In this document: positions 23,801-32,166 of the stretch, one piece after another
Position numbering within the stretch: position 1 is the stretch's first letter
Layout: every line of letters starts with the position of its first letter
Assembly (NCBI RefSeq): GCF_000699445.3
Contig: NC_067195.1
Location: 61,851,591-61,915,590 of the forward strand
Direction: 5' to 3'
Length of the DNA stretch: 64,000 bases
Source of the DNA: Schistosoma haematobium
Taxonomy: Eukaryota > Platyhelminthes > Trematoda > Strigeidida > Schistosomatidae
Position numbers and translations under genes: made by a program
Notes under the pieces: generated by a model
Told to the model about the DNA's origin: nothing
Database searches by the model: none
Seen by the model: only the letters and a program-made list of their open reading frames with translations

Positions 23801-25413
23801 ATTAAATAAAAATACTATATATAAGTATCAACGTTAAGGTTGGACTTAATAGCTTCAAATAAATTGAACATTGGGTAGAAAGTTAGTAATGAATATTTTT
23901 CTTATATCCCAATGAGTAGAAAATTGTATTTCTGACGTTTTATGACTTGGTGTAAGCCACTTCTTCGGAGTGGATAAATAACCGAACTAACACAGCTTGT
24001 GTGTATTTAAAACAAGTTCGAGTCCGGCGTGTGGCGATCGTGGATGCTCAGTGCTGAGGAGTCCTACACTAGAACGAAACAACCGTCCAGTGCTTCCAGG
24101 TTTTCAGTGATGGTCTGGCTTAGATCGAGTCGTGAATTTGACTGTTAAAATAAATAAAGACTACTTAAACATATTTACTTAGTTTAAAGACAATGTCAAA
24201 TTATGTAAAATGGTAGGTACTACTTATCAATAATCTGATAATCAGTTGTACGAATGATTTAAATTTTGAACTAACTTATTCTCTATACCAAATACGGAAA
24301 ATATGATTATTAGAAAAGTATAGCATTGAAAGATAATATTTATATTTTAGACTTAGCATAACTATACAACTAATTGAGTCATTAGTTATGACAATTTGTT
24401 ATTGTAAATTAAGTCTAGGAAAAAAACTTAATAAAGCGCTAATAATTTTTCTTATGTTTAACATAATTAAGTGCTATGTACTTTAGATGTTCCTTGATAT
24501 TTCAAGTTAAATCGCAATATCACAATCTGTTGTTGATAAACTGAGTGATCAAGATGATTGTGTAAATGTTTTTAATAATTTAGATACTGATATATATATA
24601 TATATAATAATGAAACTATGTAATCAGGTTTATTTGACATAGGTGGAAATACTTATTAACTAGTTAAGTAGATTACTAAGTTTGATATGTTTCATATTCA
24701 AAAAAGATTCTATATTTTCCCTGATTTTTCAGATTATTATAGAGGGTATTGGACGACTCACATTAGTACGGCAGCGAATTCCTCTACCAGAAATGAAAAA
24801 ACCAATTAGGCCGGCAATAATAAAACCTCACAAGAAGATTCAAATTCCAGGTATGTCACCCAATAAAATTCCAACAAATGAAGAAACATACTGTGAGAAT
24901 GAACGTATTAGACATTTTGGGGGTGGGGCATTTCAACAATGCAATATGATTGGTAGTAATTTTTTGTATGGAGAAAAACAATTAGGAGGAGCTGCTAGTA
25001 ATTGGTTTGCTCCAAATGAACGTCGTTCTGTCCCAAGATACCCTAATCAATTCGATTCTTATCCAATGGCCACACCAATCAATAATATACCTCATATACC
25101 GGGAAGTGCAGGAAAATCATCAGAAAATGAGCCAGATAATGCAGTTAATCATGATGAATCACCATCAGTTCTAAGTTCAACCACTACACTGGAGCGTGAT
25201 GTGAGAGAGTTGAAAAAATATGTCAAAATGTTAGTTAACCGACAAAAGGAAACAGCTCGTAAAAGTTTAGTGGCTATGGAATGGCGCACTTTGGCTATTG
25301 TCTTGGATCGTTTATTTTTCTTTATTTACATTACCACCATAGTAATTGCAGTAGTTGTTTCAGTACCACGAAGTACTGAACCAGAAGTTCCACCAGCATT
25401 TCGCGATGATTAA
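11730..25413 (+). CDS. gene A: nicotinic-type Cys-loop receptor subunit, non-alpha, predicted anion-selective (eight exons)
   Basis: Joining 11730-11820, 15806-15999, 17768-17877, 19514-19649, 22003-22402, 23072-23158, 23653-23771 and 24733-25413 gives 605 residues with GT-AG introns and consistent phases. In order: signal peptide (about 1-22); extracellular domain with loop D (CWSMYKWTD), loop A ([10 protein letters not shown]) and a Cys-loop C165-C179 around TYFPFDTQ; loop B Trp186; M1 (about 276-299); M2 (about 308-327); M3 (about 341-363); a loop of about 200 residues with an amphipathic helix before M4; M4 (about 565-591). No vicinal Cys pair in loop C, so it should act as a complementary subunit. 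Pro305-Ala306 replaces the Gly-Glu of cation channels, predicting chloride selectivity as in the schistosome acetylcholine-gated chloride channels. It is the tandem partner of gene B. Agonist and partners are inferred from family only. Confidence 0.92.
11821..12529. other. gene A intron 1, first part; no feature seen
   Basis: AT-rich intronic DNA with no recognisable repeat. The complete intron runs 11821-15805. Confidence 0.5.
12530..13048 (+). repeat. G+C-rich interspersed repeat ending in (ATA)n, probably a retroelement end
   Basis: This block is clearly richer in G+C than the surrounding intron, has no long open frame in the + direction, and ends in AATGATATAATAATAGG, a short A/T trinucleotide tail. 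The abrupt composition change and tail suggest the untranslated end of a non-LTR element inserted in the + orientation. I recall similar sequence as dispersed in schistosome genomes but cannot name the family. The antisense frame at 12524-12835 is not a gene. Confidence 0.55.
13049..13655. other. gene A intron 1, middle part; no feature seen
   Basis: AT-rich intronic DNA between two repeats, without a recognisable element. Confidence 0.45.
13656..13855 (+). repeat. degenerate telomere-like minisatellite
   Basis: CCCTAA-type motifs recur over about 200 bases: TAACCCTAACG near 13676, GGCCCTAATC near 13719, AAACCCTAATTC near 13762, TAACCCTGATTC near 13801 and AGCCTAACCC near 13830. Two longer units resemble each other (CCAACTTCAAACCCTAATTC and CCAACTTCTAACCCTGATTC). 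The animal telomere repeat is TTAGGG, so this resembles an eroded interstitial telomere-like array. Confidence 0.5.
13856..14977. other. gene A intron 1, later part; no feature seen
   Basis: AT-rich intronic DNA with no recognisable element or exon. Confidence 0.45.
14986..15592 (+). mobile_element. 5'-truncated non-LTR retrotransposon of a second family
   Basis: The frame running through to 15374 is the extreme C-terminus of a retrotransposon polyprotein. It has the [14 protein letters not shown] block, a C-terminal signature common in such elements, and ends in a [15 protein letters not shown] tail. It shares no block with copies R1-R3, so this is a different family. About 220 bases of 3' UTR follow, ending in a GACTGACTGACT tetranucleotide tail. 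An 8-base direct repeat ACAGGCAA at 14978-14985 and 15593-15600 may be the target-site duplication. It lacks the catalytic domain and lies in sense in intron 1 of gene A. Confidence 0.75.
15806..15999 (+). CDS. gene A exon 2: N-terminal helix and loop D
   Basis: Acceptor ACCAG ends at 15805. The two bases AG complete a Glu codon split over intron 1, so the frame runs through the ATG at 15808, which is not a start. Residues 31-95 hold the N-terminal helix ([15 protein letters not shown]) and the first beta strands, ending in loop D (NCWSMY). Donor GTAAGT follows at 16000, phase 0. The middle 113 bases differ from gene B exon 2 at only two positions. Confidence 0.9.
16000..16412. other. gene A intron 2, first part; no feature seen
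   Basis: AT-rich intronic DNA between exon 2 and the short retrotransposon tail at 16425. Confidence 0.45.
16413..16497 (+). mobile_element. ultra-short 5'-truncated retrotransposon copy (R4) with 12-base target-site duplication
   Basis: Only the last 61 bases of the RTE-like element are present (16425-16485), covering the CCTATGCTCCATTGGGAGTA end also seen at 42369 and a GTAAG/TAAG tail of about eight units. Perfect 12-base direct repeats GTAATACTCATA flank it at 16413-16424 and 16486-16497. Confidence 0.8.
16498..17767. other. gene A intron 2, second part; no feature seen
   Basis: About 1.27 kb of AT-rich intronic DNA up to the exon 3 acceptor. No repeat or exon could be supported. Confidence 0.45.
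17768..17877 (+). CDS. gene A exon 3: loop A region
   Basis: Residues 96-131 plus two bases, after acceptor TTTTTTTTAG. It encodes [10 protein letters not shown] and the invariant WTPD loop A motif in [10 protein letters not shown]. The last codon (Phe132) is split with exon 4. By eye about 12 % of bases differ from gene B exon 3. Confidence 0.92.
17878..18430. other. gene A intron 3, first part; no feature seen
   Basis: AT-rich intronic DNA without a recognisable element. Confidence 0.4.
18431..18560. repeat. degenerate dispersed repeat, pair member 1
   Basis: Shares ordered blocks with 23905-24000 in intron 7: CCCAATGAATAGAAA, TTTCATGACTCA-GTAGTCCA, CTTCTTCGGA-TAAATAAATAACC and an ACA end. 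The two lie in the same orientation about 5.5 kb apart. Family unknown. Confidence 0.5.
18561..19513. other. gene A intron 3, later part; no feature seen
   Basis: AT-rich intronic DNA up to the exon 4 acceptor at 19513. Confidence 0.4.
19514..19649 (+). CDS. gene A exon 4: loop E and first half of the Cys-loop
   Basis: Residues 132-177: [18 protein letters not shown], the strand and loop E region, then the first Cys-loop cysteine (C165) and TYFPFDTQ. Phase 2 in, phase 0 out. About 14 % of bases differ from gene B exon 4, and most changes are synonymous. Confidence 0.92.
19650..22002. other. gene A intron 4, no feature seen
   Basis: About 2.35 kb of AT-rich DNA. Apart from short homopolymers I see nothing that supports a repeat, an exon or an RNA gene. 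Confidence 0.45.
22003..22402 (+). CDS. gene A exon 5: second Cys-loop cysteine, loop B, loop C, M1
   Basis: Residues 178-310 plus one base. It holds C179, loop B FGSWTYD with Trp186, a long loop C region without adjacent cysteines but with a basic KKHRRR run (245-250), M1 ([20 protein letters not shown]) and the Pro305-Ala306 pair before M2. From 22059 to 22407, which includes the first bases of the intron, the DNA is identical to gene B. Confidence 0.93.
22059..22407 (+). repeat. 349-base stretch identical to gene B exon 5 (53284-53632)
   Basis: I compared the two copies base by base: no difference and no gap over 349 bases. The 56 exon bases immediately upstream differ at 11 positions, and the intron diverges at once after GGTAAG. 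See the first finding. Confidence 0.92.
22403..23071. other. gene A intron 5, no feature seen
   Basis: 669 bases, the short counterpart of the 6.7-kb intron 5 in gene B. No repeat seen. Confidence 0.5.
23072..23158 (+). CDS. gene A exon 6: pore-lining M2
   Basis: Residues 312-339, flanked by split Gly codons at 311 and 340. It encodes the pore helix [16 protein letters not shown] and the M2-M3 linker [12 protein letters not shown]. Translated it is identical to gene B exon 6, yet 17 of 87 bases differ, all silent. Confidence 0.92.
23159..23652. other. gene A intron 6, no feature seen
   Basis: 494 bases of AT-rich intronic DNA. Confidence 0.5.
23653..23771 (+). CDS. gene A exon 7: M3
   Basis: Residues 340-379: M3 [20 protein letters not shown], then the start of the cytoplasmic loop [18 protein letters not shown]. 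Phase 1 in, phase 0 out, donor GTAAGT. The upstream TTG at 23628 lies in the intron. Confidence 0.92.
23905..24000. repeat. degenerate dispersed repeat, pair member 2
   Basis: Relative of 18431-18560, with CCCAATGAGTAGAAA, TTTTATGACTTGG and CTTCTTCGGAGTGGATAAAT blocks in the same order. It directly abuts the SINE-like copy at 24011. Confidence 0.5.
24011..24140 (+). repeat. SINE-like repeat with hammerhead-type core (S2)
   Basis: The tRNA-like head is cut short, but a B-box-like GTTCGAGTCC (24016-24025) remains. The body has CTGAGGAGTCC (from 24054), AGAACGAAAC (24071-24080), CCGTCCAGTGCTTCCAGG and a GGTCTGGCTTAGATCGAGTC end, in the order of the family. Both hammerhead boxes are present, but stem II pairing is weakened by AGAAC in place of AGGAC. 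It lies in intron 7 of gene A. Confidence 0.65.
24733..25413 (+). CDS. gene A exon 8: cytoplasmic loop and M4
   Basis: Residues 380-605. It opens with [18 protein letters not shown] and runs through a Pro/Asn-rich loop. The [15 protein letters not shown] amphipathic helix lies next to M4, as in the nicotinic MA helix, and M4 is [21 protein letters not shown] short C-terminal tail ends in FRDD. Stop TAA at 25411-25413. The loop keeps an FGGG block in gene A and gene B but is otherwise the most variable part of the mature proteins. Confidence 0.92.
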   Translation: MIIEGIGRLTLVRQRIPLPEMKKPIRPAIIKPHKKIQIPGMSPNKIPTNEETYCENERIRHFGGGAFQQCNMIGSNFLYGEKQLGGAASNWFAPNERRSVPRYPNQFDSYPMATPINNIPHIPGSAGKSSENEPDNAVNHDESPSVLSSTTTLERDVRELKKYVKMLVNRQKETARKSLVAMEWRTLAIVLDRLFFFIYITTIVIAVVVSVPRSTEPEVPPAFRDD

Positions 25414-27361
25414 AACTGTTGACTGTATCAAGAGATACTAATGAACGACTTTTTGCTCAGAAAAAAAATTTAATGAAATTGAATTAAAACATAATTAGTT
25501 AATATATTTTTATTTCCTAGATCTCTTGGCTAGCAAAACAATATTCATGTTTTTTTTTCATTCTTAATAACTGTCAATAATTTGTTTCTTTGACATACAA
25601 TTATTGTACGAACAAATTTCAAACATGAAAGGAGATATTATTTACAAATTTCGAATTGTCATTTTCACTAAGCATCACTGTTTAAAGTAGAATAATCTTT
25701 TTTCATTAGGTTCTTTTACATATTGTGTAATGCATATATTTTTCTCTTATTTATAAAATTTCATCACAACCTCTTCCAGTTTTACTGTTCATATATGTGA
25801 ATCGTCTTTGGTTTGATAATCCATATTCATTCTTTTTGTTTTTTAAACTGTTATATATTTCATTTGTGTATAAGCTTCAATAACTCTCCATACAATATGA
25901 TACAGGAAGACATTTCAATAGATGTTTTCATGAATTGTTTGTTGATCAATTTTACTATTGTAGGGAATGATTACAAAATGCACATATTCGATTCAGCGTA
26001 CACAAAGAACTAGTTTTTTTTTAAATATTTTGTTTTAATTTAATTGTGTTTGTCTTCTTTTGAAATGATAAACTCATTCATTATTAGTAAATACTTATCC
26101 TGTTCAACAATAGGTTTTATATTTGTGATAGAATAAGGAACTTGATGAAGTTACATTTATTAATTATAAATAATTACTTTCCTCATCAATTTAATTTTTT
26201 TTTCAAGAAATTTTCTTTTATCATACGTAAGACGGACGAATCTGAAAGGTTGTTTGCTATATTGATGATAAAATTTATGATTTTAATACAAATGATATGG
26301 CGTAAAGGTAATGACTGATACCACTACATCTGTCATTTAATGTAGAAGACTATTTCACATTAAAATAAAAATAAAATAACGAGGAATTTCTTTTTGGTAT
26401 ATTCTTGAAAGCTACATGATTTTGGTTAAAATAGTTCAAAGAATATGTGGTTTAATATTTATTGAAATGATAAAGTTTTTATACTATTAAACGGTGAAAA
26501 TATTTTTAATGTTTGTGATAGATTAATTTTAAAAAAATACATTGAATATCCGGAAAAGTATAAAGATTTGTGGAAGAGTAAGACTTTAGTATTGATTTTT
26601 AAATTATTCGGTGAACCAAGCTGAGTGATGCCGATTAAGCTCCAGTAGAAGCATCCTTCTATTCGTCTATAATAAAACCTAGATCGATGGCTTCTTCCGG
26701 ATGTATTTAATCAATTAGCAGGAATAAACAGTTCTTTTAGTTCTTCTTTTGTGATATTGTCAAAACTGGACTAATAAACCTCATCAGGTTGCATACAAAC
26801 CTTTTGTCTTGGTTGATTCTAAGGTATTGTTCTGTCACTGAATTTAAAATACCGGTGTCAATCAATACACTGAAAATATATCGAAAGCTGTTGTAACCGT
26901 TTTCCAAATGATGCTGAGGATTTCATTTAAATTGCTTCTAATAATCATTAGAATGCTCTAATGAGGTTCAATTTATTCCTTTGATTGACATCAAACAAAT
27001 GAGAAGAATATTTTAATTAAAATGAATTTAAGACGTTCTTAAAGCAAGAAAAATCATTAAAATTTCTGTCGAAGTTAATGAGTAGAATATAAGATCTTTA
27101 ATTTCACACGATTTTTTAATTATCAGAAGGGTATATCTATCTAAGCTCTGGCAATCACATAATTGTGTTAGTCGTATTTAGTAACTTAATGTATGTGCAT
27201 ACTTTTAGGTAGTCAGCGGCAACTGACAGACGATTCCAGACCTAGATTTTGCGCTAGATCGCACTTGACTATGAGAGTTGTTTATAACCTTGAGGAAAAT
27301 GGTGCGATATCATCCAGAGTCATGATCAGAGACCTCACCACTAATTAATCAAAACCTCTTA
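25414..27361. other. 3' UTR and intergenic DNA after gene A, no gene seen
   Basis: ATTAAA at 25483-25488 is a weak polyadenylation candidate. The rest is AT-rich with no recognisable gene. The segment 27200-27340 has higher G+C and may belong to the repeat that follows. Confidence 0.4.
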
Positions 27362-28003
27362 AATCACGTTTACTCCGCCTGGAGTCCTTCCGGGGGCTAC
27401 TGCCGGTCCCAAGCCTGGGTAGAGAGAGGAGGAGGGTTGGGCATGGGGCTATCGACCCCATCCCGTAGAAAACTAACTCGCTAAAAAAACGCTAACCAGA
27501 AAAAAAGATTCGAACCTTTTAAACTCTGCCCTGGAAATCAGAAGGTCTTTATTTAGAAGAACTATGACGCCTCATGATGAAAGCCGAATTCCTTCGAAAG
27601 TCACGAGGCCGATGCCCCTTCTGACAACCAGAGCAACCATTCATTTAGGTATATGGAATGTTCGTACAATGTGGGACACCAGGAGAGCCTTCAAAATTGC
27701 TGCAGAAATGAGGAGATACAACCTAGAGGTGCTCGGGATCAGTGAAACACATTGGACGTAAGTTGTCCAACAACGACTAACTTCAGGAGAGCTTCTGTTA
27801 TACTCCGGCCATGAAGAAGAAAGTGCCCCACATACACAAGGAGTTGCATTGATACTGTCCAAACAAGCACGAAATGCACTTATAGAATGGGAATCTCATG
27901 GACCAAGGATCATCAAAGCCTCCTTCAAAACAAAGAAAGCGGGCATTTCAATGAACATCATTCAATGCTATGCGCCTACCAACGTTTACAATGAAGACGC
28001 TAT
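27362..28003 (+). mobile_element. 5' end of an RTE-like retrotransposon: 5' UTR and endonuclease N-terminus (R5)
   Basis: A G+C-rich 5' leader (27362-27560) is followed by a frame from 27564 encoding the start of an apurinic-type endonuclease: GIWNVRTM, LEVLGISETHW (the Glu of a catalytic motif) and, after an in-frame TAA at 27759-27761, YSGHEEESAPHTQGVAL and NIIQCYAPT. It stops abruptly near 28003. The nonsense codon and missing 3' part show it is dead. It lies opposite in orientation to the 3' part at 28599-30655, with about 600 bases of shared repeat between. Confidence 0.8.
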
Positions 28004-28005
28004 TT

Positions 28006-28056
28006 TTATTACTCATTAGTGTGTATCTAAACAACAGTATCAAAATCTACTTAAAG

Positions 28057-28129
<73 letters not shown>

Positions 28130-28598
28130 TAGCTTCATGTTTTAAACAAAAGGATACTCAGCTACATTAGTCCACACTGGTTTTAGGGGAAAAATATTAA
28201 TATAGACATTCAAACTGAGATTGATAGTTGAATGTAAAAATGCAAACTTAAACTTTAGATAATTATCTGCGAGCTGTTAACAAAACAGCTCTAAATTATA
28301 AATAATAGTGTAATATTACTGTAGTCTATGTGAGAGAAATTAAGGAATGCCATATCATGACTATACCAGGGATCGAAATACAACACCTCCAAGTCTTGGA
28401 ACGATCACAGTACACTTACGAAATTAAATGACACTTTGTTTATTCTACGATTTTTGGTTTCTCACTAGATTCTAGGCTAAAACTAGTAACTAGTGTATAC
28501 ATAATAATTAGCAAATTTTGTAATCCGTAGAGATTAGTTCATTATTATAAAGAAAATCTCAACTGACTATCAATGATGCCACAGTTAATATAACTACT
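28006..28598 (-). repeat. duplicated segment, inverted copy of 42409-43036
   Basis: Read on the minus strand this matches 42409-43036 nearly end to end: the GTGGCATCATTGATA start, the CGTAAGTGTACTGTGATCG and AAGACTTGGAGGTGTTG blocks, and the GAGTAATAAAA end. In both places it follows directly on the 3' tail of the RTE-like element. The only large difference is an expanded (TA)n tract here. It encodes no protein. Confidence 0.8.
28059..28127. repeat. (TA)n microsatellite
   Basis: About 34 perfect TA units. At the matching place in the inverted copy (near 42972) only about three units are found, so this tract expanded, or the other shrank, after the copies parted. Confidence 0.95.
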
Positions 28599-30655
28599 TA
28601 CTTACTTATTTACTTACTTACGTCTGTTACCCCTAATGGAGCATTCTCCAACCCACTCTGTTCTGGGCCTTCCTTTCTAGTTCTATCCAATTCTTGTTCA
28701 CTTTTCTCATGTCTATCCCCATTTCTCGGTGTAATGTGTTCTATGGTCTTCCACTTTTCCTTCGGCTTTCAGGATTCCATGTGAGGGCTTGTCTTGTGAC
28801 ACACTTGGGTGCTTTCCTCAATGTGTGTCCTATCCACTTCCAGCGCTTATTCCTGATTTCTTCCTCCTCCGGGATCTGGTTTGTTCTCTCCCACAGTACG
28901 TTGTTGCTAATAGTGTCTGGCCAACGGACCTGAAGTATTTTGCGTAGACGGCTGTTAATAAACACTTGTATCTTCTGGATGACGGCTTTCGTAGTTCTCC
29001 AGGTTTCCGCCCCAGTAGACAGTAGAACTGTCTTGATATTTGCATTGAAAATCCTGACACTGGTGTTGGTTGACAGTTGTTTTGAGTTCCAGATATTCTT
29101 CAATTGTAAATATGCTGCTCTTGCTTTACCGATCCGCGCTTTCACATCTGCATCAGATCCACCGTGTTCATCAATGATGCTGCCCAGATATGTAAGGGGT
29201 TTTACATTTTCCAAATCTCCTCCGTCAAGTGTGATTGGATTGGTGCATTCTGTGTTATATCGGAGAATCCTGCCTTTCCCTTTGTGTATATTGAGACCTA
29301 CTGCTGCTGCCACACTATTCGTCTTCTCCTGCATTTGTTGTTGCGTTTGGGATAGAAGGGCCAGATCATCTGGGAAGTCTAGATCGTCCAACTGCATCCT
29401 AGATGTCCACTGTATCCCGTGCTTCCCTTCAGATGTTGATGTCTTCATGATCCAGTTGATCACCAAGAGAAAGAGAAAGGGTGAGAGTAAGCAACCTTGC
29501 CTAACACCGGTCTTCACTTCGAACGACTTTGTCAACTGTCCTCCATGCACGATTTTGCAGTGTAATCCATCATATGAATTCTGTATGATATTGACTATCT
29601 TCTGAGGCACGCCGTAGTGTCGAAGAAGCTTCCATAGTGTTGTTCTGTCCACGCTGTCAAATGCTTTTTCTTAGTCAATGAAGTTGATGTAGAGTGATGA
29701 ATTCCATTCAATTGATTGTTCCACAATGATCCGTAGAGTTGCGATTTGGTCTGTACACGATCTATCCTTACGGAATCCTGCCTGTTGGTCACGAAGTTGG
29801 GCCTCTACGCAGTCCTTCATTCTGTTTACCAATACCCTGTTAAAGACTTTTCCCGGTATTGAGAGAAGAGTGATGCCCCTGTAGTTATCACACTTGCTGA
29901 GATCGCCTTTCTTCGGTATTTTGATCAGAAGTCTTTCTTTCCAGTCTGTTGGTACTTGATCCTCATCCCAAATCTTAGTGAAGAGAATGTGGACTATCCT
30001 TGCACTTGCCACTACGTCTGCTTTTAGTGCCTCTGCTGGGATGTTGTCCGGTCCTGCTGCTTTGCCTCTCTTGATTTGTCTGATGACCATGCTTATCTCT
30101 TCAATTGTTGGTGAGCTAACATTGATTGGATGGTCCGTGAGTGCTGCTTCGGTATTGGATGGGTTCAGTGGGGCTGGTCGATTCAAGAGTTCTTTGAAGT
30201 GTTCTACCCACCTGTTTCGTTGTTCTTCAATATTGGTGATTACCTTGCCGTCCTTGCTTTTCACTGGTTGCTCCGGTTTACGGTGATTTCCAGAGAGTTT
30301 CTTTGTCGTGTCATACAGTTGTCTCATGTTCCCTTCTCTTGCAGCCTTTTCCGCCGTCGTTGCTAAATCTCCCACATATTTACGTTTGTCGGTTCTGATG
30401 CTCCTCTTCACTTGCTTGTTTACTTCTCTGTATTCAGCTTGTGCCTTGGCTTTCTCTGCTTTGTTCGGCTGGTATTGATTGCTGCCTTCTTGTTCCTGCT
30501 TTCTTGAATCTTATCCAGTGTATCAACAGTGATCCATTCCTTGTGATGGTGCTTCTTGTGGCCCAGAACCTCATGACATGTTGAAGTGATTGCTTCTTTG
30601 ATCTCCTTCCAGTTGCTCTCCACAGTAGTTCCGGATTGTTAAGAAGCCCAGCTAA
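28599..30655 (-). mobile_element. RTE-like retrotransposon, 3' two-thirds with reverse transcriptase (R2)
   Basis: On the minus strand, fragments at 30623-30420, 30411-29671 and 29652-28741 form one decayed polyprotein. Visible parts are the reverse transcriptase blocks ([55 protein letters not shown]) and the C-terminal region. Three lesions show it is dead: a frameshift near 30460, an in-frame TAA at 29671-29673 just before the EKAFDSVDR block, and FPDD in place of the catalytic FADD/YADD box (codon at 29371-29373). The 3' end at about 28599-28622 carries a GTAAG/TAAG tail. Fragments on the + strand here are antisense shadows. Confidence 0.88.
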
Positions 30656-30730
30656 AAGATCACAAATGATTATTAGTACTGACAAGTTATAGATAAGTAA
30701 AATGACGTAAAATGTCTCACTAGCTAATCA

Positions 30731-30733
<3 letters not shown>

Positions 30734-30794
<61 letters not shown>
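30734..30794. repeat. (AT)n microsatellite
   Basis: About 30 AT units, close to the 5' truncation point of retrotransposon copy R2. Confidence 0.95.
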
Positions 30795-30797
<3 letters not shown>

Positions 30798-31599
30798 AGG
30801 AAAGGATGTGTACTTCTAAGAAAGCAAATGTTAGATGAATAAACGTTTACAACGTGTATCAATTGAGTAAAATAGTACTTTAATGTTATACAGAAAACAG
30901 TCAGATTGTATGTTTCTATTGGATAGTAGAAGTATATTTTCAAAATGATTTATGTAATTTAGATAGATAATAAGTCGTATTTTGTTATTTATTAATGATT
31001 TGAATTGATGATTTTTCTGACCTTAACAAATTCAACTATTCTCTACAGTTCATGTCGGTCTTAGGAATGGCATGTTATTCAAATAACGTGATTGTACAAT
31101 CGAAATATTTTACCGAGAAAATTGTAGTCATTCTATAAAGTTCCAATTTACACTAGTTTTGCAATATAATTGGTTATAATTGATAATACTGTTAGCATAT
31201 ATCTAAACAAGTTGAGAAATATAACTGGACTAGCTGTTTGCCATTAATCTCTGTTAAGTTCAGAAATTTATTGATCTGATTATATACTTTCACCTAAAAA
31301 AACGTAAACAAATTTAAGAATGTTTATTAGGTATAATTCACATAAACAGTCGGTGCTTTAAAGTTATTTGTGGGTACAAACATAAACAATTATTTTCTGT
31401 TTAAAAAAAGTGGCAAGAAATCAAAAAGATAATGCAAGTGTAGTAAAAACAGGTAGTTTTATTCACGTATTATATGACGAAACAGAATACAGGGCAATAT
31501 TTATCCGTATTTCTTACTTAAAATTAGTTTTGTAGAACTATCCCTATACCTTTAAAAGTACCATTGTCATTCATTTCAGCAATCTGATAAATAGGACCT
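30795..31599. other. intergenic, no feature seen
   Basis: AT-rich DNA with no recognisable repeat or gene. Confidence 0.45.
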
Positions 31600-32166
31600 A
31601 CATCTTTTGAAATCACATGCTATTTTGCGCGCTACCTATGACTTCTTTTAATGGGCCCTTTATTTTGTCGTTATTTATATTGTACGATGTTGTCGACCGG
31701 CTCTCCACTTTAGGGGCCCGGGATCTGACTCCAATTTGATCGTATGAATGATTGTTATTGAAATACATATGTCGCCTATCCTCGTATATAATCATCGACG
31801 TAAATCGCGTCAGTCAATAACGGAATTAAATACGTCGAATAACAAGAATGGACTTTGGAACACATATATTTTGTATATGGAGCGAATGGAATAAAGCGAA
31901 GCGAAACGACACGCAGTGGAGATGGCAAATAAGCCAACTCCGTTTAGTCAAGCGTTAATCAATATTTATAGTCACACAAAATTAAGCTACAGACATGTGA
32001 TTAATGGGATATGAAATGTATACACACATACGCTCATATAAAAACAGCCAAGATTGATAAGCGGATAATTAATACGGTCAAAATGTGACTCAAGTAGAAC
32101 GAATAAATTGGCCTGTACGGAAGCTGGAATAAGGTATATGGGCTTAACATAATAACCGACACTACA
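31600..32166 (-). mobile_element. LTR plus leader fragment of an LTR retrotransposon, minus orientation
   Basis: On the minus strand the segment from 32166 starts TGTAGTGTCGG and matches the + strand copy at 33407-33747 for about 300 bases: the AAGCCCATATACCTTATTC block, TTTTTATATGAGCGTA and GAGTTGGCTTA. Beyond the LTR end (about 31865) it continues into a G+C-richer leader with an ATCCCGGGCCCCTA block. No gag or pol domain is recognisable. Family not identified. Confidence 0.6.

Noticed and set aside
28059..28127. CRISPR-like or satellite array
   Set aside because: Simple dinucleotide repeat without spacers; the genome is eukaryotic.
27970..28170. Frame with a long Tyr-Ile run
   Set aside because: Product of the (TA)n microsatellite. 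The similar frames at 30728-30943, 37185-37376 and 63716-63982 are rejected for the same reason.
28940..29605. 221-codon frame on the plus strand
   Set aside because: Antisense of the reverse transcriptase of R2; no independent similarity.
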